A DNA stretch of 64,000 nucleotides, taken from the NCBI GenBank assembly GCA_034440575.1, contig JAOTOL010001468.1:454501-518500 (forward strand). The letters run 5' to 3'. Of the stretch, positions 23,005 to 34,892 are shown in pieces. A program made the position numbers and the translations under genes. Within the stretch, counting starts at the first letter, position 1, and every line of letters begins with the position of its first letter. This DNA is from Imbricaverruca yamaguchii (Eukaryota > Arthropoda > Thecostraca > Neoverrucidae). The notes beneath the pieces are model-generated. The model worked only from the letters and a program-made list of their open reading frames with translations, did not search any database and had not been told where the DNA came from.

Positions 23005-25639
23005 CACAGACGTACGTGTTTGCATCAAAAACCCTTGAGTTGACATGACTTACTTATGCATCCTGGGCGTTGGGTATTTCAAAAGGCACCCACCTATTCA
23101 TGTTGCTCCCCTACCCATAGGCATAACTCGTGATGAAAAATCACCCGTTAGCTACCATTGCCACATTCCACAAGCAACAAAGCTCGCGTTCTTCAAAGCT
23201 ATTGGCGTGCCTTTATGCATGACCGCCTTTTGAGGTCCTTCTGAATGTCATCAGATCCACAGTCCAGGCACTCAGAACCTTCATACGGCACGGAAAACGA
23301 GTCGTTTCCGACACTTCTCGTGCGCCTGGTGGTAATACCCGCAGGCTACAGGGAGTAGGTATGCTGAGTCAAGTGAAGAATTGCCAAGAGTCCGCTGCAT
23401 TTGCATCAAAGGGAGTTGTTCAGATCGCCACCATAAATCGTCAGGGCAGCAACCAATCGAATACATGAAAGACCGCTACGTCATCTGACATCGGCGCAGT
23501 TGGTTTATTTCATTGGTCATTCGGCCACCCCTGACGCCTAGTAACATCGTGAAGAAAGGTAGGATGATGTCCCTTAACAGTATGGCGGCATGCATTATCA
23601 AAATTATGGGAAATCGCCATCAGCTTCTGGAAGGTGCTTTTTGGATGCGAGATGTTGTCAAGTGCCCCCCGAGGAACAAGGAACGAATTACCAAAGCAAA
23701 AGTCCCATCAGTGCATGCCATCATGCTTAATCAATGTCAGGGATGGAATTATGGTAATTCAGGACAATTTTAATGTAGCGTTCTGTGCACGTCACTAAGC
23801 AAGATTGAAGCGTCTCCCAAGCTGATGAATTATTCAGCTTTGGTACTTCTATCCTGGTGAACGAGTGAGCAACATTTTTGGCCTCTGTGCTTGTCGTTCA
23901 GCCAGCTGCTTGTGATGGTAGAACGCCATGCCGCGTAGAATACACTCAGCAATGGCTTGTGAGGCGGCGGACACATCGAGTCCAGTGGGGTAGCTGCATA
24001 CTGTCAATTAATGGGTCTACCATCCGGCTCGATTTCCAACAGTTGCGTGAACGTGGCTAGAAAACGTGATCTTGGTGTCTAATCTAGCGTAACGCCAAGG
24101 TCTTTTGCTTCCATGCGTCGTTCCAGTTAAAAATTTAATCGTACAAATTAGGAAACTCGCGCAGAGTAAAAGAAGTTATGTTTTATTTCATTTGATTTGG
24201 CTTGAGGTGCCTAAGCGCAACCAAGAGGTCAAACCCCCCACCTATAGCAACCAAAAGTACACGTGATTAAACCAACATATCATATATTTTCACCATGCAT
24301 AACCAGCGATTTTCTACTCGCTTCGCGCGCCGAAATCGTTTTCTGTTTCATGATGCATATTTTTTGTCGGGCACCCCCTAATAATATTCTGGCTGCACCC
24401 CTGCCCAGGTGTCCTTGCGATCAAACGGCAAGGAGGCCCATATTGTGCTGAAACTCCGGAGAGAGGCCTCGGCAGGTGACCCGGCGAAACAGTTGGACGT
24501 CGTCGGTAGGTAACGTGCAGCTCGTGCTGATACTGCTGTACCCTCAAATGTCAGCTGCAAGACAAATAAACACCAAAGAACCGCATATACTGTCCTCTGC
24601 CACCGCTGATAGAGTTATAGAGCAGGGTGGCTGTTATCTGTTGTAGATTGCACGCTGAAGTCTGTTTGGCAAGTGGGATGGAGTCCATTAGTACTCACGG
24701 CCAGAGACATTTAGGGTGTGCTTCATCTTGTGCGGCAACAACTGATGGTCCACACTGGCGAAAGTCGACCAAAAATATGTGCATCAAGGTAGTAATCATC
24801 GTCGGTTTGCACATTCTGGCAATGCATTGCCAGGTATGCTTGGAGAAAACAAGTGAGGTTTGGAAAAAAGAAGCTAGGAGGATGGGAGAGTGGGGAGGGA
24901 AGAATACATAGATGTTAGATCATAAAAGGGGAGATGAGATGCATTCTGTTACATTATGGAACACATTCAATCTTGAAATTTCAACTTTTGTTTACTTCTC
25001 ATCTCCATATCAGACGAACCAGGTTTTGTTATATAGCTACATTAATATTCATAGGATATTTAATTGTGGGGCTTCCCTTGATGAACTGCGCATAAATTAG
25101 GACAGCTAATATAGGGCTTTCTGAGGAGGAAAAACAAGAGATATAGAAGGTGAACACATAGCCAGGAAGAACAAGATTGCATTCTTTCTTCGCGTTGCCT
25201 TTGCGAATAAGTCACCATCGGTTAGTAGTGAGAAATGCAACCCTGGGAAACCTTAGACAGATCGCAAGTTAATAACACCCACAGCAACCACAAGGTCACA
25301 AAGTCAAAGCATTAGGGGGAGCATACACTTGGTGAAAGCAAACCCCAGACAGAGGGAACACATGCAGAATATGCATAGCAGACATATGCAATTGTGTCAA
25401 CATCCTGAACGACAAAAAGTTAACTAAGAAGTGCTCATTCAATCACCTGCATATTCGTGTATGATGATACAAGTGGCAACCAATGTTACCCCCACAACAA
25501 GGCATATTTTACAACTTAACCATGCCAATTATATGAACCATATTCGACATTCAGTTTTCATTTCATTTACATCATTTCGTAAAGTAATAACAGACAATAT
25601 CAAATGCACATCTTTAGCACTTTTTATTTCTGAACACCT
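23005..25639. other. Unassigned stretch
   Basis: About 2.6 kb without a supported gene. Frames at 23513-23773, 24314-24547 and 24627-24911 show no recognisable domains. Confidence 0.4.
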
Positions 25640-25980
25640 GTTATTCAATTGAATTTTCAGCAAAGTACATTTTTGCAGAATTTTGGTGCGGAATATGGAA
25701 TAGCATACAGACTATGTTATCTATAGGCAAATGGTACAAATACATGTTGAATGATTCTTGTATTATTACGTGTCGCATATTGAAAGCATTCAGCCATGGT
25801 AAGTGACAATGATCGATGAACAAATTTGTGAAGTATGCATATGTTTTGCTCGTGTACCATATTATGGAACTTCAACATGTTGCAGTGGATAAATAACATA
25901 CTGCATTGATACGGTAAACATAGTGCTCATAATCTATACATGGTAGCGCAGGTTTCTGGGACTTGATAACTTCGTCTCAC

Positions 25981-26826
25981 TTAACACGCGCCGTCTCAGG
26001 GGTCTTCAACCGCCCCCTAAGGTTTTCCGCGCATAGAGCGAGAACGACGCGCGGGAGCGCGCCGAAATTTAACATACCTTTTCTCACATCAATTTGGCAT
26101 CTTGTGCCAAGGTCATCTAGGATCAGCGAGTTAGTCTAGGTCAAGTGAGGTCACCTTCAAAGAAGTTCAACCAGTCGTCGCGTTTTAACGGATACATATA
26201 TTTTAATGACACTTTCAGCGTTTCCTTATTTGTAGGGATGCAACTAAATACACCAGAGGAATTTTTCATTAAAAAAGAAGATTTTGATTGCTTATTACCT
26301 TTGCATATTTGCCAATTATAATCCAAATCCAAGATTCTGGCTAAAGCAAACATTTTTCCTTCTTAATGGGAGCAAGTTGGCTTCCATCATCGTTTTTCGG
26401 TCCGCTCTACCCATTAGAAAAGGAAAATTAAAGAAAACTTGAAATCTCAAAATTTGGAAATTTCAACAACAAAAAAAAATGTTTAAAAAGAATGTTTGGA
26501 TGGTCAAACATTTCCTCGTCCTGGTCGATTTCATTGTCCTTTCCTCATTCCAAATAGTGTTTTTTATAATCTCCTTGAAAATGAATACCCAAAGTAAAAA
26601 ACATGATGTAAGTCGGGAAAAACTAGGCCCCCTCATGACGTCACATTTTGTGTGGGTCGACGGGTTGGGGGTGCGGGGTTGGTGTTGGACCATACTCGTC
26701 GAGCGCTTTCCGATGACACCTCTTTCTTTTTCGTGTGACGCTTAGTTTGAAGTTTAGAGCGGAGGTTCCTATCAACCCCCTTCACCGAGACGGGGTGTGG
26801 GGATCTACACGGAGAGACGGATTTAA
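25981..26826 (+). mobile_element. TTAA-flanked element, family 1, copy 2 (inserted in the LINE relic)
   Basis: TTAA at 25981 and 26823 bound the copy. The left end is TTAACACGCGCCGTCTC; the right end is slightly decayed (GGAGAGACGGATTTAA). The interior aligns with copies 1, 3, 4 and 5. Flanking sequence on both sides belongs to one older LINE relic, so the insertion site and the TTAA target are well supported. Confidence 0.87.
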
Positions 26827-27196
26827 TAGGATAATTATTACCGCAGCATAGTAACATAAACATGTAAGGTTTAATGAGTTGTACAAGAACTTCATTTGCC
26901 AACCAGCAATAAGTATTTTGCCCTACCCATAATACGTACGTTTCTACTTATGTTGGCTGCAACGTTATCTATGCGTCCATATCAAGTCAATTTTGCATCC
27001 AACACTACACCAAGATACTTGAATTCTTTTTTTTAATCACTTGTGTACAGTTAGTCATTATATTGATGCCATTACTGACAATGCAGAATGCATTTGATAG
27101 TTTGTTATTGAAACATTCGGCGATAGCAGATTTGCTTCAAACCATTGAATTAGCTCTGGAACTGCATCAGTTTTCCTATTTTTAATTCGTCTATAT

Positions 27197-27260
27197 GTCT
27201 AGCCTCGGCCGGAATAGCCATGGCCGGCCGGAATAGCCATAGCCGGCCGGAATAGCAAAA
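27197..27260. repeat. Short 24-bp direct repeat, about 2.5 units
   Basis: CGGCCGGAATAGCCATGGC-type units in tandem at the internal gap of the LINE relic. Confidence 0.85.
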
Positions 27261-27565
27261 TATAGATTTTTGCTGGATGGAAGCCTATGGTAATCAACTC
27301 TGGTTCAGATCACATCCCACTCACTTTAGTGTGCTGATATCGATTTTGTAAGCATGATTCTATTTTCCTAATGAGGGAATCTTCAACCCCAATACAAGGA
27401 AACTGTCTAACTAATATACTTGTGGCAACTGTGCCTAGTCATTTTTCAAATCAATATGTAATCCACACATTATTTCCCTCCTTCCAATACACTTTGTAAA
27501 GTCATGGGTTCATATTCATGCAGACAACGATTAAATATATGTAAATCTGCTTCAATACCTTTGAT

Positions 27566-29263
27566 ATGCATTTAGAGTCTAGCACAATTGGTCCCCTGGA
27601 AGTAAAGGATAGTGAGATGGTTGAGGAGCTGAGCAAGCAGTTTAAATCAGTGTTTACATTGGAAGATATGACCAATCTGCCGACCGTACACCATAGTTCA
27701 GTGACATGTGATCTGATAAATGATGTTGATTTCATTGATAGTGATGTTGTTTACAATCATATCAGGAAAATAAAGCCAAACAAGGCAGCAGGACCTGATG
27801 AAATTTATGCTAGGGTGTTGCGGGAAACTGAAAAGGAACTGGCATTTCCACTTAGTATAATATTTTGTAGATCAGTTTCACAAAATGAAATTCCAACCGA
27901 TTGGAAAAGGGCAAATGTAGTTCCTATTTTCAAGAAAGGAGAAAGAGGGCAAGTTGAAAACTATAGGCCAGTAAGTCTCACATCCCTAGTCTGCAAGGTA
28001 CTCGAATCAATTATCAAGGATAGAATAGTTAGTTATCTGGAAGGAAACAGATTGATTCAAGATACTCAACATGGGTTTAGGAAAGGACGGTCGTGTCTCA
28101 CAAATCTCTTGGACTTTTTGAACTTCGCCACAGAACAATTTGATCAGGGAAATCAGGTTGATGTAGCATATCTTGACTTTAGTAAGGCCTTTGACAAGGT
28201 ACCCCATAAACGGTTAATGATACAGCTTCAGGCCCATGGCATTGCAGGTAGCATCTTAAAATGGATAGAGTTGTGGCTTTCAGATAGACAGCAAAGAGTG
28301 ATGCTAAATGGTACAAAGTCATCATGGCAAAATGTTCTTAGTGGAGTTCCCCAGGGGTCAGTACTGGGGCCACTACTGTTTATTATATTTGTAAATAACA
28401 TTGAAAGTGGCCTAAGCAGTAAAGTTTTGAAATTTGCGGATGATTTGAAGGTCTTTAGGGCAATAACAGGTCAAGATGAGCATATCTCGCTGCAAAAAGA
28501 CTTAGACAAACTTGTGCAGTGGTCCGAAGAACGGCAAATGAAATTTAATTTTGATAAGTGCAAAATCATGCATGTAGGTAAGCAGCATATGAAGGCTCCA
28601 TACTTGATGGGTGCCCAAGTGCTATCAGTGACTCAACGGAGAAGGATTTAGGTGTTATTCTAAACACAAAATTGGGGGCATCAGAACAGACCAAGGAAGC
28701 CAGGAAGAAGGCACTGAGAATGCTAGGGGCAATAATTAGGAATGTACCATACAGAAGTGAGGTAGTGTTCAGGAAGCTTTACTGTGCATATGTCAGGCCA
28801 CATTTGGAATACTGCATCCAAGCTTGGTCTCCTAGCTATGAAAAAGATTGTTGGCTTTTAGAGGGAGTACAAAAGAGGGCTACAAAATTGGTTAATGGCA
28901 AAAGCAACCTGACATATGAGGAAAGATTGAAGAAATTGAATATGTTTTCACTTAGATATAGAAGGCTGAGAGGAGATCTCATCGAGGTCTTTAAATTTGT
29001 CCATGGTCTGGAGAGGGGATATCTTGGGGAAATGTTTGAATTGAACAGAAATGATGCAATTAGAGGTCATAAATTCAAAATTGAAGTTAACCACAGCAGA
29101 ACAAGGTTAAGGCAGACTTTCTTCACTAACAGGATAGTAGAACACTGAAACCAGCTGGCAGAAAACATTGTCAGTAGCAGCACATTGAAGATCTTTAAAA
29201 ACAGCATAGACACTTATTATAAGAATAGGGGCTTGCTTTTAAGTATTACAGGGAGGGCTGATT
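27566..29263 (+). pseudogene. LINE reverse transcriptase (ORF2 fragment), frameshifted
   Basis: Makes, or once made, a reverse transcriptase that copies LINE RNA at the insertion site. Residue numbers count from 27566. The thumb-side motif NYRPVSLTS is at 132-140, HGFRKGRSC at 169-177, domain A YLDFSKAFDKVPH at 202-214, domain B GVPQGSVLGP at 260-269 and domain C FADD at 290-293. All catalytic aspartates are present. A frameshift near 28605-28630 moves the reading from the first frame into the one carrying STEKDLGVIL and then RPHLEYCIQAW, the conserved C-terminal region. TGA at 29146-29148 replaces the Trp of the expected HWN motif, and the frame then runs on to a stop near 29263. The endonuclease domain is absent. 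Hence inactive but fairly young. Confidence 0.9.
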
Positions 29264-29372
29264 GACAGATTTGGTGGGCGACTGGTTCACTGTACAGAGT
29301 GCAACAAGAAGGGCCATTGTGGCTCATAGTTGCACTAATCTTTTATGCCTTTATGTCTTTATGTCTTTATAT
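27566..29372 (+). mobile_element. 5'-truncated CR1/Jockey-like LINE
   Basis: This holds the RT and C-terminal part of a LINE ORF2 without the upstream endonuclease, then a 3' tail of about 100 bases ending in short tandem repeats of CTTTATGT near 29340-29372. A tail of short repeats instead of poly-A, and 5' truncation, are usual for CR1-type elements. The exact 5' break lies near 27575-27590. It lies next to the minus-strand LINE relic. Confidence 0.85.
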
Positions 29373-29431
29373 GCAATTATTTATATGCTCTATTGATTAC
29401 ATCTATGTCACCTCCAACATATTGTAGTCTC

Positions 29432-30277
29432 TTAACCCGCGCCGTCTTTCAGGTCAGATCCTCACACACCGTCTGGGGGGGGGGGTTAGTAACCCCCCTT
29501 CTAAAATATAAACCAATCATCGCACGAAAACAAAAGAGGTGTCATTGGAAAGCACTCTACGAGTAGGGTCCGAGCCCACCCCCAAACAATTTTCCCCCAA
29601 AGGTGGCGTTGCCAGGGGGGCCAGATTTTCACGACTTTTCAAGACTTACATTATGTGTTTGGCTCTGGGGGGTTCATTTTTTTGGGATATATGACGGAAA
29701 AAAATATTTGGAATGAGAAAAGGACAGTGAAATCGACCAGGGCTTTTATTTTTTTGGTCCCCCCCCCAAAAAAAAAAAATTTTTTATTAAAAAATTTTGA
29801 GTTTTCAACTTTTCTTTAATTTTCCTTTTCCGATTGGTAGAGCAGACCGAGAAACGTTGTTGGAAGTCAACTTTCCAAAATAAAAAAAATCTTACTTTAG
29901 TCAGAATCCCCTATTTGAACTGCAATTTGGCAAATACGCAAAATTTATATGTAGTCAAAGACGAAAAAATCCTCTTGTACGCTTTGTTGCATCAATAAAG
30001 ATAAGCAAATGCTGAAAGTTTCATTAAAATATCTGCATCCGTTAAAGCGTGACGACTGGTTTAATTTTTTTTTAGGTGACCTCACTTGACCTTGACTAAT
30101 TCGTTGACCCTATAAGACCTGACTTCAAAATTTTGAAACCTCGTGCCAAATTGATGTGGGAAAAGGTATGCTAAATTTGGTCGCGCTGCCGCACGCCGTT
30201 CGTCCACTATCCGCGAAAAACCTGAGGGGGTGGGGCGGTTGAAGACCCCCAGACGGGTCCAGACCGGGACGGGTTAA
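29432..30277 (-). mobile_element. TTAA-flanked element, family 1, copy 3
   Basis: TTAA at 29432 and 30274. In reverse orientation to copies 1, 2 and 4. The end at 29432 reads TTAACCCGCGCCGTCTTTC, and the other end in reverse complement is TTAACCCGTCCCGGTCTGG. The interior matches the family throughout. Inserted about 60 bases beyond the LINE 3' tail. Confidence 0.87.
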
Positions 30278-30784
30278 TAGCTGATAGTATTTGAGATTCA
30301 TTATACTTTTATTATAAAAAAGACACATGTAGGTTCAGTTGTTTTGTGTATAAAGTTGGATCTCTTCTGAAGATATCATTTCATGTTCTAGTTTGCATTT
30401 TCTTCTTATTGCGAATTCTCGTTTCTTAACGTGGGAAATCCTTGGTATGCGACTTATCCAATTCACACAATTTCAGGCCATATTATCACTCAAGTCTCTG
30501 GTTTAGTTCCTTAATGTAGCACCACGATGTTATGTCTAGCGCTAAACATGCCCTTCTTATCTTCTATAAAGTAAGGAATATTTTTCATCTATCTCGGGAA
30601 AATACGATCTCAGGGTCAAATGATATGAGATAGAAGCATATCATTACAGTACATCGGGAAAATCTTTTAAAAATCATATGTTTGTTTTTTGGGCGGTCTG
30701 TCTCGGTTTCGACAGAACTAAAACTAGAAAACAGCACAGGGGTTTGAAAGGTCCACCTGTGATCTCGGTGACATATATACATGC
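30278..30784. other. Unassigned AT-rich stretch
   Basis: No supported gene. A minus-strand frame around 30420-30330 reads KKREFAIRRK and could be further LINE remnant, but it is too short to call. Confidence 0.35.
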
Positions 30785-30847
30785 ATATATATGGATGTGT
30801 ATATATAGAGAGATAGATATAGATATAGATATAGATATAGATATATC
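30785..30847. repeat. (GATATA)n microsatellite
   Basis: Short ATAGAT/GATATA hexamer run after a (TATA/GAGA) stretch. Confidence 0.9.
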
Positions 30848-31131
30848 GTTCACTCGTGTGGGTGACCCTGACATGCTCACTGATATGGCAGAAGCGGTCC
30901 GGTGCGGCACTGGATAGATGGTGGTTGCCAGACACATCTGGTGGCCGGTCCAAGCGGAGCGAGCCCGAGCTGGCCACGTTTCACTGGCTTGCTCTTCCCG
31001 TCACACACTCAATCGGTGCCCGAACCAGAGACGCACTGTCGGCGCGGCGGTGTCGGTCGCGGCTGAAACGGCGTCGATGGCACGCGCCGCAGTAGGATCG
31101 GCTGGCCCACCCGTGGACAAGGCGGCCACCG

Positions 31132-31372
31132 GCGTCACCAGTCCAGCCGCCGACGTCACCAGTCCAGCCGCCGGCGTCACCAGTCCAGCCGCCGACGTCA
31201 CCAGTCCAGCCGCCGACGTCACCAGTCCAGCCGCCGACGTCACCAGTCCAGCCGCCGACGTCACCAGTCCAGCCGCCGACGTCACCAGTCCAGCCGCCGA
31301 CGTCACCAGTCCAGCCGCCGACGTCGCCAGTCCAGCCGCCGACCTCACCGGTCCAGCCGCTGATGTCGCCCC
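31132..31372. repeat. 21-bp minisatellite, about 11 units
   Basis: Units GTCACCAGTCCAGCCGCCGAC with few variants. With a 21-bp period and no stop, frames on both strands stay open (VTSPAAD repeats on the plus strand, VGGWTGD on the minus). GC-rich flanks extend the frames, but no domain is seen. Confidence 0.94.
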
Positions 31373-31599
31373 GCCTTCGGCCACCGCCCACACCGACTGA
31401 CCGCCGACGCACACGTCCGTCGACCGCTCGCCTCGCGCCGACACTCGTCGACGCCGACGCGCTGACGACAGCACAGCTGGCAGCGCCGACGCCGGCGCGC
31501 GCCGACCCGTCTGGCGCCGGCGGCGGTCCTCGGCGCAGCCGCCGGTCCCCGAGTTGGCCCCGTGGAGCTGGCACGGGTGCCGGTCTGGCCGAGTGGTTC

Positions 31600-31806
31600 G
31601 GCGGCACACGGGCCGCAGCTGCCCAGCTGCTCCGGTGGGACACTGGCTGCAGCTGCCGAGAAATTCTGGCGGCACACGGACCACAACTGCCGAGAAACTC
31701 TGGTGGCACACGGGCCACAGCTGCCCAGCTGCTCCGGCGCCACACGAACCGCAGCTGCCCAGCTGCTCCAGCGGCACACGGCCCGCAGCTGCCGAACAGC
31801 TCCGAC
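31600..31806. repeat. 34-bp minisatellite, six units
   Basis: CACACGGGCC-like starts occur at 31605, 31639, 31673, 31707, 31741 and 31775, exactly 34 bases apart. Units contain GCAGCTGCCCAGCTGCTCC or a diverged GCCGAGAAATTCTGG half. Confidence 0.92.
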
Positions 31807-31827
31807 GAGAACTGCATCCAACAGGCC

Positions 31828-31892
31828 GGAACGCCGGTGGAGGTGGTGGTGGAGGTGCGGGTGGAGGTGGGGGTGGAGGTGGGGGCTCACGG
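31828..31892 (+). other. G-rich tract with quadruplex potential
   Basis: GGAGGTGGTGGTGGAGGTGC-type sequence with several GGG and GGGGG runs closely spaced on the plus strand. Confidence 0.7.
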
Positions 31893-32929
31893 TAGAAGAA
31901 CTGCTATGGCAGGAGGGGAAGAACTGCTATCGGATTCCCGACAGAAAATCTGGCGCAGCCGTGGAGACGTGTTGAAAACAACGGGCAGCTGCTCTGACGG
32001 CATGCTGGGATGGGATGGGACTGCTATAGATCTCAAGAAACACAATGGACGGCTGGCCGGAAACTGACGGTGCCTTCAGCCGAACACAGTTCGCGATCAT
32101 TTGGACTGCCCGGGATTTGTTGAGACTTCGGTGGAAAAGACTGCAAAGCCGGCCTGCGGCTGCCGGTTGTATGACTCAGCCTCTGACTCTGCAGCTATTG
32201 GCCTCGCGAATCCTCGTGATAATTTGAACAACTCTTGGACGGAGCATTCGACAAGCTGGTAAAGACAAACTGAGCTGATGGTGCTGTTGTATCTAGATGG
32301 TTTTCAAGTGCAATGGAATGGAATCAATGAATGCTCACTGAATCACTGCAATATAATTAAATGCAATGGAATACAGTGATTGAGTTGAGACTCGAAAAAA
32401 AAGAAGTTTTTAATCCTTACAAAAAGCAAGTGTGCAGGACATGTGGCTGCTGATTTCCTTCGCCACGTTGATGATGCTGGCTAGCTACTTGAATCCCAGG
32501 GTAAATCAACTTCGATGGTTTCGAAACACGCATGGCAAAAGAACGGTGCTGCAAAATTGGCAGAAACTAGGATGAGCAAAAAGGCTTATCAACTCCCTGC
32601 CCCCTCCACCGCCATGAGCATCGCCGTTATGAAAAGATGGAGAACTTGGAGGTTATCCATGTCAGCTCTTTCGAGTATTGCCCACTTTTTGTGACCAGCG
32701 GCTAAAAGCATTTTGCCTTCTCATCGATGATATTGTATAACAATAGCCGCAATATTCCAAAACATTTATATTCAGAAGTTAATTCCTTTCAAATTTCATC
32801 CGCGATGCCCTGAAGTATTCTAACTGGTAGCGGCTGAAAATAGGTATTAAGGTAGTACCATTTGTGACTTGACAGCACGACACCGATTCGCTGGCTCGTG
32901 TCGCGATCCCTGGCTTTCGGAGAGGTCGC
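31893..32929. other. Unassigned stretch
   Basis: No supported gene. This may include upstream parts of the decayed LINE that starts to be readable near 32930. Confidence 0.35.
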
Positions 32930-33690
32930 TCATCCCCATTGCTGTTTACACCCATCCTTGTGGGTGTTTACATGACGGTGGTGGTACCAATGCTCGTTGT
33001 GCGCAGGTGTTTTGGTGTAATTGGACCGCTGTCGCTGCGCTTTACTAATAACTCGACTGTCAGCGGTGTCTTCCCTGTCACTTGGAACACGGCTTATGCC
33101 ATTCCTTTGCACACGGCCGGAGACCGTGACAAGTCCGACAACTATTGGCTGTTTCACTGATCTCGATTATGTGCCCCACCCCGAAAAACAAAGCAAAAAA
33201 CTGATCGTTTCGTGGATACCCAGTTGACAGCGTATTTGACCCATATCCATATCACCAGCGACTGCCAACACGCATGCGGTCGCTGCCATTCCGCTGAGCA
33301 CACTGTTATTGCCACTGTCTCATAGATAAATGGGAAAATCGATTGCGATGTGTTCCCTTCGGTAACGACGCTTAATTTATGCAAGACGTTTGCCAGTATC
33401 GACCAAGGCGTCCTTTTGCGGAAGGACGCCTTCGTGGTGCTGAACTCCATCTCACGTCTTCTTGGTGAGGAATTCCGTCTCACTGGGTTAGTAGCTACGT
33501 GTATGACCGTGGGTTCGTGATGCCGGGAGACTCATGGGCCCATACGGTTACATTCGGAGCCCTACGAGGCTCCATACTCGCGCCAATTGTATTCAGTCCT
33601 GGCGTCGCCGACATGGCAAGCCCCATCTGTACGGCTGGGTGCTCTGTCGTGCAGCTGATACCCAACTTCTTGACTGTAGTCAGACAGTGA
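32930..33690 (+). pseudogene. Heavily decayed non-LTR retrotransposon reverse transcriptase
   Basis: Three frames must be combined. About 33035-33150 reads RFTNNSTVSGVFPVTWNTA, then AIPLHTAGDRDKSDNYW, like the LINE pattern S...G..P..W..A...PL.K.GD.....NYRPIS. About 33370-33430 reads LNLCKTFASIDQGVLLRK, like domain A LDLSKAFD..DH..LL.K with the second Asp lost. About 33560-33625 reads GALRGSILAPIVF, then VADMASP, like domain B GVPQGSILAPILF. Order and spacing are right for an RT, but stops, frameshifts and lost catalytic residues show it is old and dead. It is a different lineage from the copy at 27.6 kb (SILAP versus SVLGP). Confidence 0.75.
33405..33432. repeat. 11-bp inverted repeat inside the RT relic
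   Basis: Arms AAGGCGTCCTT (33405-33415) and AAGGACGCCTT (33422-33432) with a six-base loop. Confidence 0.85.
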
Positions 33691-34370
33691 GAGTCGGCTT
33701 TAATTAAGGTTCGCCTTGTGGATTTTGACAACGATGCACGACCGACAAAAAAAAATCAGAAAATTAACGCGACAGGAAATGAACTCATCCGTATACGCGC
33801 CAAGCGCTCCGTAAAAAACGACCACCTTCCAATTTGATTCCTTTTCTGGCAGCTCGTTAAGTCATCAGATGTAGTCGCCATATTAATCATCACGTTAGAC
33901 AGCTCATTGGCCTGGGGTAGGCACGCATCCGCAGTTGAGAGCCGGTGCTGCGGCGTCAACATTTTCTTCAACAGATTCTGACGCCGCTCTTCCACCGAAG
34001 CTATCATTACCATCACCAATGCCCACGTGTTTTTTCCACATCATCCATCACTCCCCGTCTACGGTAGAGGTATCTTCCAGCAGCTGAATCCAGAATATCA
34101 TCTAACTTGCAGCACGAGTGATGAGCGGCGCGCGGCGCCGGGACCACATTTCTCCTGCCCCCATCTCACTGAACCGATGGCCAATCGACGAGCTTGCATT
34201 GGAGCGCGACTGCACCAAGGCAAGGTGTGCCCCGACTGACGTCAATGGCTCTGCACACAAACGGCCTATGTTTGTCCGGAATTCCAGCATGGCCGTAAGA
34301 GAGGCCGGCCTCACATAGACCGTACTGCTCCGCCTGGATACTGTTGACTGCCGAGCAGCGATCCACTCCG
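33691..34370. other. Unassigned stretch
   Basis: No supported gene. The 133-codon minus-strand frame at 34102-34503 is held open by the 30-bp array that follows. Confidence 0.4.
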
Positions 34371-34512
34371 GATCGAGCGGCATCGGAGTGGAACAGTGTA
34401 CCCGATGCGGCATCGGAGTGGAGCAGTGCATCCGATGCGGCATCGGAGTGGAACAGTGTATCCGATGCGGCATCGGAGTGGAACAGTGTGTCAGATGCAG
34501 CATCGGACGTAG
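34371..34512. repeat. 30-bp minisatellite, about five units
   Basis: Units GATGCGGCATCGGAGTGG plus AACAGTGTATCC. A plus-strand frame (34344-34559) reads DAASEWNSVS repeats, and the minus strand is also open. No sign of a real protein. Confidence 0.93.
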
Positions 34513-34892
34513 ACACTGATCGCATATTTAAAGAGGCGATCAGCGAACATGAGGCTTAGAACGGGTGTACTGGGATAGGGTATAGTTTTAATTTGTGCAC
34601 GCACATTCAAGCTTGCTATTTTTGCCAGAGAAATATGACTAGCATCATTGGTGCATTTGTATTTGGCGTGCTTTAAGCTAGGTTTTCCAATGACTGCATG
34701 GCGAAATGGCCTGAATGATCTGTGTGCGCAAGGATGGACATCTTGAAAGATAACGCAATACTAAGTATACGCCTGCAACTGACACTACTCTCCCTCGCCG
34801 AATCTTGGCCCTCACACGCCATCTTTCCCTGTAGAACGCCACAATTCGCCTTCTGTCGCCGCCTTGGATCTGGGCCTGGCACTGGTGACAGG
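34513..34892. other. Unassigned spacer between arrays
   Basis: No recognisable feature. Confidence 0.4.

Larger units (their letters stand above)
25640..27510 (-). pseudogene. Decayed non-LTR retrotransposon (LINE ORF2 RT, C-terminal part), split by a TTAA element
   Basis: Read on the minus strand in shifting frames, the region gives the typical LINE RT order. About 27400-27260: IGVEDSLIRKIESCLQNRYQ, then SEPELITIG (position of the usual GVPQGS). About 27180-27080: WFEANLLSPNVSITNY. About 27030-26940: EFKYLGVVLDAKLT and NVAANISRNV. About 26890-26830: LVQLIKPYM. About 25900-25690: MLKFHNMVHEQNICILHKF, then TRNNTRIIQ and LYAIPYSAPKF. The catalytic FADD segment is missing, and a 24-bp CGGCCGGAATAGC repeat (27197-27260) lies at that gap. 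Several stops and frameshifts. The TTAA family-1 copy 2 (25981-26826) sits inside and separates two halves of the same protein. Read from shifting frames by eye, but the ordered series of motifs makes chance unlikely. Confidence 0.8.

Noticed and set aside
30330..30450. Further LINE fragment on the minus strand (KKREFAIRRK)
   Set aside because: Too short and basic-rich; could be chance.
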